This document shows positions 43,435 to 52,535 of a DNA stretch of 64,000 bases, piece after piece. This stretch comes from JAVBKU01 sp031553875 (GTDB lineage Bacteria > Bacteroidota > Bacteroidia > Bacteroidales > Rikenellaceae). Location of the stretch: positions 1 through 64,000 of the forward strand of contig JAVBKU010000020.1 in the NCBI GenBank assembly GCA_031553875.1, read 5' to 3'. The notes under the pieces are model-generated. The model had not been told where the DNA came from and made no database searches. It saw only the letters and a program-made list of their open reading frames with translations. Positions within the stretch are counted from its first letter, which is position 1. Each line of letters begins with the position of its first letter. Both the position numbers and the translations under genes were made by a program.

Positions 43435-44821
43435 CCTCGGGCAAGTTCCTCCGCACGACATAAGCCTGGAGACTGCGGTCCTCGGAGCGATGATGCTGGA
43501 GAGCAACGTATACTACGATATCGCGAGTTTCATATCCGGCAACGTATTCTACGATCCCCGCCACGCGGTAATCTTCGGCGCGGTAAAGTCCCTCGCGGAA
43601 GACGGCCGGCCGGTGGATCTCTTTACCGTATCCAATAAACTGAAGGAAGACGGGAAGCTCAAGGCCGCCGGCGGGACCTCCTATGTCGCACAGATTACCC
43701 AAGCAGTTGCATCCGGCGCACACACTAAGTACCATGCTCAGGTATTATATGAGATGTGGATAATGAGGAGCATGGCCTCGGAGCTGTCGCAATTATGCAC
43801 CAAGTGCTACTCGAGCCCCTTCGATACCCTCGTGAGCGAATACCAGACCTCTCTCGCAAAGTTAGACTCGCTCTTCGCAGGATCCGGAGGGGATAAGCAT
43901 ATAAGCTCCATCTTGCGCCGCCACGGGGAGTTGGTCGATCAACGGTGCGCTAAGGCGAACTCTAACGAGATCCAGGGCATAACATACGGACTTCGCCGGC
44001 TGGATAAGATTACCGGCGGTATGCAACCAGGCCAGCTGATAATCGTGGCCGCGCGCCCAGCCATGGGTAAGACAGCCATCGCCCTAAAGTTCGCTAAAGC
44101 GCCGGCCGAAGCCGGGGCCGCTGTAACCTTCGCGTCGCTGGAGATGACCGACCTCTCGCTGACGGACCGTCTGATAAGCTCCTACGCTGGGGTGGAAGGA
44201 TCCCGGCTCCGGAGCGGCCACATGAACCGCGACGATATAATGGCTTATGAAAGGGCCTCGAGGGAGCTCTCCCGTCTGAATATATCCATCGACGACACCG
44301 CCGGCGCAACGCTCAGTCGCCTCAGCGCCATGGCCAGGACAAAGCACCGCAAGGGAGATCTCGACCTCCTCATTATAGACTACCTCCAGTTGATCGACAG
44401 CGACGGCGATAACCGCGACTTCCGCCGTAACCGCGAGCAGGAAGTGGCGATCATCTCCCGGGGGCTGAAGAAACTGGCCAAGGATCTTGGGATTCCGGTG
44501 GTACTCCTCTGTCAGCTGAACAGGGCCGTCGAGAACCGCGCAGACAAACGCCCCCAGCTCCATGACCTCAGGGAATCCGGAGGGATCGAGCAGGATGCCG
44601 ACATAGTTATGATGCCGTTCCGCCCGGCTTACTACAAGGAGCAGCTGGCGTTCACAGATGATAACGGCCTCCCCATCCCCGACAACGTGGGCCTATTATG
44701 CCTACGGAAACAGCGCGATGGAGAACTTGGCGAGATCCCATTCCAATACTCTACGGACCTGTCCAAGATCACGGACTACGATCCCGCAAACCAAGATGAT
44801 ACAGATCACGGATTATTTTAG
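43394..44821 (+). CDS. dnaB: Replicative DNA helicase, DnaB type
   Basis: 475 residues from the ATG at 43394. N-terminal DnaB domain (DISLETAVLGAMMLESNVYYDI) and RecA-like core with Walker A AARPAMGKTAIAL, Walker B LDLLIIDYLQLI, and the arginine-finger-side motif VVLLCQLNRAVENR followed by RESGGIEQDADIV. It unwinds DNA at the phage fork, and is followed 6 bp later by the VapE-like gene and then the origin candidate. Confidence 0.93.
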   Translation: MSEKHTRSLSPENNLGQVPPHDISLETAVLGAMMLESNVYYDIASFISGNVFYDPRHAVIFGAVKSLAEDGRPVDLFTVSNKLKEDGKLKAAGGTSYVAQITQAVASGAHTKYHAQVLYEMWIMRSMASELSQLCTKCYSSPFDTLVSEYQTSLAKLDSLFAGSGGDKHISSILRRHGELVDQRCAKANSNEIQGITYGLRRLDKITGGMQPGQLIIVAARPAMGKTAIALKFAKAPAEAGAAVTFASLEMTDLSLTDRLISSYAGVEGSRLRSGHMNRDDIMAYERASRELSRLNISIDDTAGATLSRLSAMARTKHRKGDLDLLIIDYLQLIDSDGDNRDFRRNREQEVAIISRGLKKLAKDLGIPVVLLCQLNRAVENRADKRPQLHDLRESGGIEQDADIVMMPFRPAYYKEQLAFTDDNGLPIPDNVGLLCLRKQRDGELGEIPFQYSTDLSKITDYDPANQDDTDHGLF

Positions 44822-44827
44822 AAGATT

Positions 44828-46087
44828 ATGAGAGTTCAGAAACGCGATAAAATGCCCAAGGTTCGGGCGCTAAATTTAGCCTCTGCGGTAACCGACAAGG
44901 TTACGCAAGTGATGGATTTCCTGAAGGAGAACTACCTGATCGAGGTAAACAAATACGATCATACACAGATGAGAATCCGAAGCCTTAAGCGGATATATTC
45001 ATCTCCTCCCTCGGTTGACGACATCTACTTACACATGATGCAGGAAGGAATCCCTCCCACCGACACCATCATCCGCAAGATACTGCGCTCTCCTAATTAT
45101 ACAAAAACATACGATCCTATCCGGCAATACTTCGACAGCCTTCAGGATATCCACCCTGAGGAGTCCCAGATAGACAAACTCATCGCGCATCTACAGGTGC
45201 GCGAATTTGGCGACCATCCCGCCGGGTACTACACCGCCCGGGCCGCGCGGCTGATCAGGCTCTGGCTCGTGGGCACGGTAGCCTGTGCGCTCGGGAAGCA
45301 CGTAAACGAGGCCGCCCTGGTATTGGTGGGCGAGGATGGCGGCGCGGGGAAGACATACCTGTCGACGTTCCTCTGCCCTGCTCCGCTCAAGGGGATGATG
45401 GTAAAGAGCTCCTCAGACCGTCGCGTATTCAATATGGAACAGGCCGCAACGTCTAATTTTATAATGCTCTTCGATGAGATGTGCGGCCTGAACTCCTCCA
45501 CCTCCGAAGATTTTAAGAAGACGCTGAGCGCCCCAGCGCTGGACGTAAAGCTCCGAGGCGATCTTTGCCCCGTTTCCCGCCCAAGGATCGCGTCGGCAAT
45601 AATGACGACCAACAACCGCACCGGCTTCCGAAAAGGCTTCCTGCTCCAATCTATGGGCCTCAGGCGCTTTATGTGTGTGCACATCGACGGGATCGACCAT
45701 GATTACAGCAACGTCGTAGATATAGACGAACTGTGGGCGGAGGCGCTACACCTCAGCCAGGATCCCGACTACTGTCTCCAGCTCACTCAGGAAGACTACC
45801 GCGAGTTCGAGGAGTTTAACCAGCGCTATATTCTGGAGACTCCGGCCGGCACACTTATCCAGCAGATCCTCCGCATTCCGGAGAATGATAACGACGACTC
45901 CGTCGAGTGGCTCACGGCTTCGGAAATATTTATAGAGCTACGCGACAAGCGCCTGATCAACTCTTCTATAGTGAAACACGTGTCGCCGCAATACGTCGGG
46001 GAGGCTATGCGCGCGCTCGGCTTCACGCGCAAGTCGATAAATGATTCCGGCGACCGCCGATATAAATACGGAGTACAGCGAATATGA
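44828..46087 (+). CDS. VapE/VirE-family primase-associated helicase
   Basis: 419 residues. P-loop GEDGGAGKTYL near 170, FIMLFDEMCGL as Walker B, and MTTNNRTGFRKGF as the sensor segment identify the virulence-associated E superfamily-3-like ATPases. These act with primases in phage and island replication. No separate primase domain is seen in the first 150 residues. Confidence 0.8.
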   Translation: MRVQKRDKMPKVRALNLASAVTDKVTQVMDFLKENYLIEVNKYDHTQMRIRSLKRIYSSPPSVDDIYLHMMQEGIPPTDTIIRKILRSPNYTKTYDPIRQYFDSLQDIHPEESQIDKLIAHLQVREFGDHPAGYYTARAARLIRLWLVGTVACALGKHVNEAALVLVGEDGGAGKTYLSTFLCPAPLKGMMVKSSSDRRVFNMEQAATSNFIMLFDEMCGLNSSTSEDFKKTLSAPALDVKLRGDLCPVSRPRIASAIMTTNNRTGFRKGFLLQSMGLRRFMCVHIDGIDHDYSNVVDIDELWAEALHLSQDPDYCLQLTQEDYREFEEFNQRYILETPAGTLIQQILRIPENDNDDSVEWLTASEIFIELRDKRLINSSIVKHVSPQYVGEAMRALGFTRKSINDSGDRRYKYGVQRI

Positions 46088-46179
46088 CGCGCGTAACACA
46101 CTCGCATCCAGGAGTATATCTATATATTAACGTATATAGATATATTTTTTTGATTATTCATTTTTAATAAATCGATGTT

Positions 46180-46343
46180 GCTTACTACTTACTACTTTTA
46201 TTTATAACTATTTGATATATAAATTATTACATCGTTAACTCCCGCACTTACTACTCGGTTACTACTTTTTATATATCGCGGGTGCTTACTACTATATTAT
46301 ACTTTGATAATCAAACGATTACAGACGCACGGAAGTAGTAAGC
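46180..46343. repeat. Iteron-like repeats, candidate phage origin
   Basis: The word GCTTACTACT and close variants occur at 46180, 46246, 46258 and 46284 in direct orientation and once inverted (AAGTAGTAAGC, 46333-46343), in an AT-rich, gene-free 395-bp interval (46088-46482) directly after the helicase and VapE-like genes. A CCCGC/GCGGG pair brackets the middle copies. This is the usual layout of an initiator-binding replication origin. Confidence 0.65.
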
Positions 46344-46427
46344 AAAAATGTAAACAAACTTTTTACAACTGTAAAAAACACCCATTTTTCGGCCTGATTT
46401 ACCCGGATTATGCAAAATATATCCTAA

Positions 46428-46460
46428 TTTGGTTATATTTGGTTATATTTAGTATCTTTA
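46428..46460 (+). promoter_or_regulatory. Promoter of the late region with operator repeats
   Basis: TTTG (46428-46431), 21-bp spacer, TATCTTTA (46453-46460), leading to the ATG at 46483. The spacer is filled by two tandem GGTTATATTT words, the same as in the immunity region, so repressor control is likely. Confidence 0.6.
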
Positions 46461-46482
46461 CGTCAGATAAAACGATATCGAT

Positions 46483-47010
46483 ATGGAGGTAACTATCAAG
46501 ATCCGCAAGCCATACATCCGGGACTTCATGCGGTACCTATTCGGCGAGGATCCGCAGGGATTTATCACGGTTAAGCACAATCTCCCCTTCGGGAAATATA
46601 TCTGTTCGCTGGTCGGCTATTCCGAGCAACCGGTCACCAAGGAGGGAGATACGGTGCTCCGCCTTCCGCAATGCGATGCCCTGGCCACCGGGCCTCGCCG
46701 GTTCCTGTACATGACCGAGGAGGCCGTCGCCAAAATAAACGATTACATCGAGGCCCTGTTCGAGCTCGACCTTGACAGATATGTAATCCAAGGGCGGAAG
46801 ATGGGATATCAATACAAGGATATCATCAACGCCTATATAGCATCCCGACAACTCATATCCTTCGACGGCGATACCGAGACCCTAAAGAAACGAGTCATGC
46901 GGCAAACTACCCGAGATATGTCGGCCCTCCAGAAGACTCTTTTTAATAAGTCTTTCTACCGCGATACCCAGATCCGCAACTCGATAAAAAATGATATAAA
47001 AATGTTGTAG
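46483..47010 (+). CDS. Phage protein of unknown function
   Basis: 175 residues, first gene after the origin. It starts MEVTIKIRKPYIRDFMRYLFG, and its C-terminal half is helical and basic (LKKRVMRQTTRDMSALQKTLF). It may be a late regulator; no family recognised. Confidence 0.65.
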   Translation: MEVTIKIRKPYIRDFMRYLFGEDPQGFITVKHNLPFGKYICSLVGYSEQPVTKEGDTVLRLPQCDALATGPRRFLYMTEEAVAKINDYIEALFELDLDRYVIQGRKMGYQYKDIINAYIASRQLISFDGDTETLKKRVMRQTTRDMSALQKTLFNKSFYRDTQIRNSIKNDIKML

Positions 47011-47050
47011 GCAGTTTTTATATTCTGACTATAAAAATCACGTACAGACC

Positions 47051-47410
47051 ATGAAAGAATTATCTCAAATAATCGACATCCATTTTCTCCTCCCGATATG
47101 GTTTGACTCGGGACGTATCTTCTCCCTTGCCCTGACATCAAATAATAGTACTATAGTCTCCGAGAAAACATCAGAGACCAAGGCCGGAACCTTATATGAC
47201 CAGAGTATGAGAGTAGTCGTGGATAAAGAGGACTATCCCGAACTCGAGGGATGTATTCCATCTCAACAGGTCGTAGTCTCCCTCTCCGACTGTTCACGGA
47301 AGTATGCCTGGGGAAACAAAGACATTCCCGTAACGATGACCATCACTCCCTCCCTGCTCAAGTATCAGCTCGAATTCAAACGGCAGGATATATCTCCCCT
47401 CTTTAAATAG
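47051..47410 (+). CDS. Phage protein of unknown function
   Basis: 119 residues, beta-rich (VVVSLSDCSRKYAWGNKDIPVTMTI). It precedes the capsid protease. Unknown. Confidence 0.6.
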   Translation: MKELSQIIDIHFLLPIWFDSGRIFSLALTSNNSTIVSEKTSETKAGTLYDQSMRVVVDKEDYPELEGCIPSQQVVVSLSDCSRKYAWGNKDIPVTMTITPSLLKYQLEFKRQDISPLFK

Positions 47411-47457
47411 CCGTCCTTTAGGATTGCCTCTTAGGGGCTCATCTTTGCAGAAAAAGG

Positions 47458-48351
47458 ATGGCTCCCTCTGTCTTATCTCTCTTGACTTCTGTCAATCTTT
47501 TGATTGACAAGTCATATCTCAGCAGAGTCGCCCAGATGCAAATCGTAGGTGGCGCTCTCACTTTACCCAAGTACAGAGGTCTCCCATCCTTCCCGGCTTC
47601 GTCAATGGAGAGGTTCTCAATCGTCGACTCGCTCGACACTCGAGACCTCTCCGACGAAGCCCTTTTTTATCACCGCATATTCGGACCTATCATCGCCCAG
47701 GATTACGGGTATCGCTGGCTTTTCTCCACTCAGCGCTTCGTTGATGATCTCCGCGCGGCTGACGAAAATCCCAAGATCATCGCTCACTTCCTTCACGTGT
47801 GTTCCGGCGGTGGCGAAGCCTGGTTCCTGGACCGCGCGGCCGAAGCCGTCCGAAATTGCACAAAGCCGGTATATGCCTTTGTTGAGCAATGTTGCTGTAG
47901 CGGGGCTTATTACATCTCTGCGAATGCCTCTGTCATAAAATGCTACACCCAGAACGATACAATCGGATCCGTCGGATGTATGACATCATTCCTGGATCCG
48001 GAGGGATACTACGAGTCTCTGGGGTTTAAACACATAGAAGTATACGCCACAAAGTCGGATCTCAAGAACAAGAAATACAACGATCTCCGTACCGGCAATC
48101 CTGATCAATACATAAAAGAAGAGCTTAATCCGATACAGGGACAGTTCGAGCGCGAGATCCGCACCGCCCGGGAAAAGCTCGCGGCCCTTCCTGAAGATCA
48201 TCCCGCCATGCGTGGCGAGACGTTCAACGCAGATAAAGCTGTCGAGGTAGGACTCATCGACGGAATAGTTGATATCCGCGAGGCCCTTCAGGAAGCCTAT
48301 GAACTTGGCATCACCATAAAAAATAATAATAACATCCTAAACGAAATGTAG
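47458..48351 (+). CDS. S49-family capsid maturation protease
   Basis: 297 residues. SppA/ClpP-like fold with the nucleophile in CCCSGAYYIS (Ser148) and the general-base lysine in ATKSDLKNK (Lys199 or 203), the spacing of SppA-type Ser-Lys dyads. GGGEAWFL is the oxyanion region. It lies one base before the capsid gene, as expected for a prohead protease that trims scaffold and capsid. Confidence 0.88.
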   Translation: MAPSVLSLLTSVNLLIDKSYLSRVAQMQIVGGALTLPKYRGLPSFPASSMERFSIVDSLDTRDLSDEALFYHRIFGPIIAQDYGYRWLFSTQRFVDDLRAADENPKIIAHFLHVCSGGGEAWFLDRAAEAVRNCTKPVYAFVEQCCCSGAYYISANASVIKCYTQNDTIGSVGCMTSFLDPEGYYESLGFKHIEVYATKSDLKNKKYNDLRTGNPDQYIKEELNPIQGQFEREIRTAREKLAALPEDHPAMRGETFNADKAVEVGLIDGIVDIREALQEAYELGITIKNNNNILNEM

Positions 48352-48352
48352 T

Positions 48353-50359
48353 ATGTCATTCTCACAAAAGCTCACAGCTATTTTCCAGAAGCTCAAGCTC
48401 ACGAGCAAGGCTTCGGAGAACAAGATGACTGCTTCTGACTGGAAGTCCGTCGAGAAAGCCTACAAGGCTAAGTACGGCTCCGACCTGGCTACTGACCAGG
48501 CTCAATACGAGAAAGAAAAGAAGCAGGCGAAGGAGTCGCAGGCACAGTCAGCCAAACTCAAGGCCGACAACGCCGCCGCGCTCGCCATCGTAAACAAAAC
48601 CCTTAACCGTGGCGCACAGGCCCCGGGGAAGAAGGGAGGCGCGAGGCACAACGCAAAACAGGGTAATATCGTGTCTGCCGTAAATGCACTCAACAAACAC
48701 ATCGAATCGATGACAAAACAGCTCCTCCCCGACAACTCAGCAAAGATCCCGGGCGGTGCAAAACTGGACGCAAACGGTCCGGGGACCACTACCAAGCACT
48801 ACTTGGGAATCCCTCATTCCATGTTCGACATGGACAGAAGGTGGAACCGGATCTCTGCAAATCCCTCTTACGCCATCACCTCACAGGTAGATGAGAAGAA
48901 GGATGGCATGAAGTTCCGCGAGGCCCTGAGTAACTATTCCGATAAGGTCGCTCGCCGCATCAACTTCCTGCGCGAGAACAATATGTTGAACTTCAAAACG
49001 CTCAGCGAAGGCGCTACTAATATCAACCTTATCGGCAATGCTGGTCTGGGAGATCAGTACGTTACAATTCGTATCGACCAGCTGGTAGCGCGCCTGGCCA
49101 TGGTCCGCAACGTATTCGACGTATTCCCTCGCCTCGGAGGTGTACAGGACCGTGAAGTGATGACCAACGCATTCTTCGGCGACTTCTCACAGTCGTACCA
49201 GGAAGGCGGCGTGTTCAAGGGTACCATCACTCTCGAGCCTGAGATCGGCTACGTAGACGACGCGATGATGAAGACTCTCTTCAAGTCTATGAAGTGGCTC
49301 GAACGCGAGTATATCGGTTATCTCAACAAGGAGGGGTCTGACCCCATCAAGTGGAGCATGATCGAGTGGGCGCTGTTGAACATCTCGACAAAGCTCATCA
49401 TCGAACAGAACGAGCGTAAGATCCTGGGCGCTTACATAAAGCCGATCACCGGTGTAGCCGGTCACTACATGAACGCCGCAACCGGAGTATTCTACACCGT
49501 CATTCGCTACTACAACGAGTGTAAGATGGCTCTCGTGTCCGACTCGGCCTACTCTTCGTACAACTCGGGTACTACCATGGTGGACGTTGTTACCAATATG
49601 GCTCAGGAGCTCTCCTCGAAGGTGGACGGCTTCGGTCAGGAATATGAATGTATCCTGAACGAGAACCATCGCTCCATGTGGCTCTCCGGGATCCGCGAGA
49701 AGTACGGTAAGGATACCGACTTCACAGGCCCCCAGGGCGACGTGATCCCCGACACACAGATACCCATCCGCTGGGTACCCTACTTCCGTCAGATGCCTAT
49801 CGTCATGTTCCAGAAGCCCGGGAACATACAGAGCCTCGAGCTGGAGGCCGGCGAAATGCACTCACTCTCCTTCGAGACCGAGATGGAGAACGTGAAGGTG
49901 TGGAGCGTGTGGAAGGAAGGTACATCTGCCGCCTACGTTGGCCAGCCTTTCAAGACAAAGCAGGAGGCTATCGACAACGACTTCGCCCTCCAGCAGCTGT
50001 TCATGAACAAGCCGGCTGTCGAGCTGGATCCGGACGCTGCGGTCGTAACCGTGTCGGGGGACATACGTATGTATGTTACCGCCGAGAATACCGCCGCCAC
50101 CGCGATTACGGATATCGTCGGCGCGAAGGAAGGTATCCCCTACATGATCGAGACCGGCTCCGCTACCAATCCCCAGACCATCGCCAAGAGCGACAAGTTC
50201 TCGGAGATTACCGAAGCCTACACCCCTACAACCGTCGGCGACTACATCATGGTAGCTCTGCGCGGCGACAAGTTCGTGGAGCTGGAGCGCATGGTCGGCG
50301 GCATCCGCAAGATCAACAAGGATATACAGCCCAACCTCCCCGGCCCCGGCGGTCGCTAA
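48353..50359 (+). CDS. Major capsid protein with scaffold-like N terminus
   Basis: 668 residues, longer than a simple HK97-type capsid protein. Residues about 1-130 are a highly charged, alanine- and glutamine-rich coiled coil (YEKEKKQAKESQAQSAKL), like a scaffold. From about 150 the globular part begins, with LGDQYVTIRIDQLVARLAMV and WSMIEWALLNISTKLI. The last 100 residues look like an added beta domain (AVVTVSGDIRMYVTAEN). Position next to the protease and size make the assignment likely. Confidence 0.75.
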   Translation: MSFSQKLTAIFQKLKLTSKASENKMTASDWKSVEKAYKAKYGSDLATDQAQYEKEKKQAKESQAQSAKLKADNAAALAIVNKTLNRGAQAPGKKGGARHNAKQGNIVSAVNALNKHIESMTKQLLPDNSAKIPGGAKLDANGPGTTTKHYLGIPHSMFDMDRRWNRISANPSYAITSQVDEKKDGMKFREALSNYSDKVARRINFLRENNMLNFKTLSEGATNINLIGNAGLGDQYVTIRIDQLVARLAMVRNVFDVFPRLGGVQDREVMTNAFFGDFSQSYQEGGVFKGTITLEPEIGYVDDAMMKTLFKSMKWLEREYIGYLNKEGSDPIKWSMIEWALLNISTKLIIEQNERKILGAYIKPITGVAGHYMNAATGVFYTVIRYYNECKMALVSDSAYSSYNSGTTMVDVVTNMAQELSSKVDGFGQEYECILNENHRSMWLSGIREKYGKDTDFTGPQGDVIPDTQIPIRWVPYFRQMPIVMFQKPGNIQSLELEAGEMHSLSFETEMENVKVWSVWKEGTSAAYVGQPFKTKQEAIDNDFALQQLFMNKPAVELDPDAAVVTVSGDIRMYVTAENTAATAITDIVGAKEGIPYMIETGSATNPQTIAKSDKFSEITEAYTPTTVGDYIMVALRGDKFVELERMVGGIRKINKDIQPNLPGPGGR

Positions 50360-50370
50360 TCTTAAAGAAA

Positions 50371-50395
50371 GGGGCCGCAAGGCCCCTTATTTACT
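50371..50395 (+). terminator. Terminator after the capsid gene
   Basis: GGGGCC-GCAA-GGCCCC followed by TTATTTACTT. It probably partly ends the protease-capsid transcript so that capsid mRNA is most abundant. Confidence 0.8.
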
Positions 50396-50418
50396 TAACC
50401 ATTAATCATACTCAATCC

Positions 50419-51438
50419 ATGAAAAAGCACGAAATAAAAAGGTATGCGAGGGCTTACAAACAAGCCATCGCCCGCAGGAACAAACTTATGTTCAGCCTCA
50501 TGCTGGTAATGCTGGCCGCCTTCACGGCTCCGGCTGTCGCCGCCGGCGTACAGGATAACGCTGAGGCACCCACAGCGATAATGATGCTCGGAGGATCCGT
50601 AAGCCTCGCCGCCGCAGGAACGCTCGTAATAGTCGACGACGTCGATGATGTAAGCGACAAGTATGTCGCCGGTCGCCAGCTCTCCTATACTCTGTACGTC
50701 ATGCCCATAGATAACATATACAAGACCGGCTTCCCTAAGCCTAATAAATATCGAGAGGTCGGGCAAGTTCCATTTAAAGAGGGAGCAGTTATAACGACTA
50801 TCGAATGTCATCAGGTACTCACGTCCGATTCAACGGGTGAACGAGGGGATCTGACAACTGCCGTGACTAATACCATAACCGCAATCGCGGGAGGTAATAC
50901 CGATGCCGCTTTGAACCTGATAGAAAATCACACAGGGATGAAGTGCATCGTCTGGTATTTTGAGTGTTCGACAGGTATAATGTATATTATGGGTACTCCG
51001 TGTAAGCCTATGGTTCTCTCCACATTCAACAGGACCGACAACTTGGAGAACCGCGCCATTACCCTCACGTTCGTAAACAACTCTTATCAGCAGCCTTGCA
51101 AATACACAGGATCTCTGCCGCAGAAAGAGTCTGTCGTGAACCCTGCCGGTAGCGCTGTACTGACAATCATCCCGGACAACGATACCTACCTGATCCCCAG
51201 CGGTACCGATGCGGCTGTTCCTCTCACATCTGTAACAGGGATCACCGACAACGACGAAGGGCGCATCATAACCCTCTTAGGCGACGGGCTGGATAATCTC
51301 GCCACCATCGAGGACGGCGCGGTGTTTATCCTTTCGGGCGGCGAGACATGGACCGCCAAGAAAGGGAGCATCATCAGCCTCCGTGTCGTGGACGCTTCCC
51401 GCCTGGTAGAAGTCTCCGGAAGCCGTGTTCAATCATAA
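50419..51438 (+). CDS. Phage structural protein
   Basis: 339 residues from the ATG at 50419; an earlier open frame inside the capsid gene is a shadow. The N terminus is basic and followed by a hydrophobic segment (LMFSLMLVMLAAFTAPAVAAG), then a long beta-rich body with SVTGITDNDEGRIITLLGDG near the end, which resembles a fibre or decoration repeat. It could be a head decoration or fibre protein. Confidence 0.6.
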   Translation: MKKHEIKRYARAYKQAIARRNKLMFSLMLVMLAAFTAPAVAAGVQDNAEAPTAIMMLGGSVSLAAAGTLVIVDDVDDVSDKYVAGRQLSYTLYVMPIDNIYKTGFPKPNKYREVGQVPFKEGAVITTIECHQVLTSDSTGERGDLTTAVTNTITAIAGGNTDAALNLIENHTGMKCIVWYFECSTGIMYIMGTPCKPMVLSTFNRTDNLENRAITLTFVNNSYQQPCKYTGSLPQKESVVNPAGSAVLTIIPDNDTYLIPSGTDAAVPLTSVTGITDNDEGRIITLLGDGLDNLATIEDGAVFILSGGETWTAKKGSIISLRVVDASRLVEVSGSRVQS

Positions 51439-51450
51439 ACCCTCCCTGCC

Positions 51451-52068
51451 ATGAACTTTGTAGAAAAGAAACGAGCTCACGACAAGCTCCTCGGTGTAAC
51501 CCACATCGAGGCCGACAAGGCTCTGCTGAAGCAGCACGAGCCCACGAATCCGGCGCTCAAGGCTAAGGATTACGACAAAAAGAGAACCGCCTCTGCAATC
51601 CTATATCGCCTCCTCGATTTTGTAACTGCGGAGGAGGTCGTGGCGAATCGTCGTAAACTTGTCGCCGAAGCCGCGCCCGAGACCGCACCTGGTACGCCCG
51701 AAGGAACTGATCCCAACGTAGAAGTATCTGATCCCGCCAATACGGCTTCCGCGGCTCCCGCTGAAGCCGGCGAAGCAGCGCCCGCCGAGGCCGCTCCCGA
51801 AGTTGCGACTGAAGAGAAGGTCGAAGCTAAAGAAGCCGCTGAAGTTTCTGCCGAAGCCAGCGAAGCAGCACCCGCCGAGGCCGCCGCGGAAGTTGCGACT
51901 GAAGAGAAGATCGAAACTAAAGAGGTCGCTGAAGCTCCTGCCGAAGCCGTCGAAAAGGCTCCCGCAGAAGTAGCTCCTGAGGCCGCGCCTGAAGCGGTGG
52001 AAGAAGCCAAAGCGGATCCGGAACCGACCGAAAAAAAAAGCTCCTCAAAGAAGAAGAGTACCCAGTAA
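51451..52068 (+). CDS. Ala/Glu/Pro-rich phage protein, frameshift candidate
   Basis: 205 residues. The first 70 are globular (YDKKRTASAILYRLLDFVTAEEVV). The rest is low-complexity, with two tandem copies of EAAPAEAAPEVATEEK-type units encoded by a ~84-bp DNA repeat (about 51766-51935). It ends at a run of nine A (52031-52039), then KKSSSKKKSTQ. The heptamer A-AAA-AAA lies in frame, and a -1 slip would join it to the next gene. Confidence 0.6.
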   Translation: MNFVEKKRAHDKLLGVTHIEADKALLKQHEPTNPALKAKDYDKKRTASAILYRLLDFVTAEEVVANRRKLVAEAAPETAPGTPEGTDPNVEVSDPANTASAAPAEAGEAAPAEAAPEVATEEKVEAKEAAEVSAEASEAAPAEAAAEVATEEKIETKEVAEAPAEAVEKAPAEVAPEAAPEAVEEAKADPEPTEKKSSSKKKSTQ

Positions 52069-52112
52069 TAAAGTGGACTCAACTCTCTGACCAGAATACC
52101 ATCGCGGCCCTC

Positions 52113-52535
52113 GTGATATATGAGGACCGCGTAGGTACCTGGCGACAGATGAAGGTTCTGGATTCCAGACTTGACGACACTCCCGATGCTGATAGCGTGA
52201 AGGAGATGGTCGAGCTGAGGATCCGGAACCTTCTTTGTTTTCGGGAACTCCAGTCGCTGAACGATACGGGCAAGTTCGAGAATATCCATCCGTTCCTGGT
52301 ACACCGCGCCGCGCTGGCCGAACTGGAGGAACTGTGGAAATCCGACCGCGACAAGTTCATAAACGAGTACAGCAACTGTAAAACCAATATCCGCCGATAT
52401 AAATCCATCTTGGGTAAGAAAGGTATCAGCGAAGACGACACAGAAAAATATACCACCCTGCTCCTGAAGCATCGGGAACGGGAAACAATCTTTAAAAAAA
52501 TACTGAACAATGGACAGAGCAATCACAGTCTATAA
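52113..52535 (+). CDS. Phage protein, possibly made by -1 frameshift
   Basis: 140 residues from the only early start, GTG at 52113. The frame is open well before that, back through the A-run at 52031-52039, and the upstream residues LLKEEYPVIKWTQLSDQN look like true coding sequence. No ATG occurs until about 52149. Either a -1 frameshift fuses it to the preceding protein, or it starts at GTG or a rarer codon by coupling. The protein is helical (HPFLVHRAALAELEELWK). It overlaps the methyltransferase start by 26 bp. Confidence 0.6.
   Translation: MIYEDRVGTWRQMKVLDSRLDDTPDADSVKEMVELRIRNLLCFRELQSLNDTGKFENIHPFLVHRAALAELEELWKSDRDKFINEYSNCKTNIRRYKSILGKKGISEDDTEKYTTLLLKHRERETIFKKILNNGQSNHSL

Noticed and set aside
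51570..52526. Long minus-strand open frame opposite the Ala/Glu-rich gene
   Set aside because: It is a shadow of the low-complexity repeat and of the next gene; its Ser/Ala composition is what the antisense of such codons gives.
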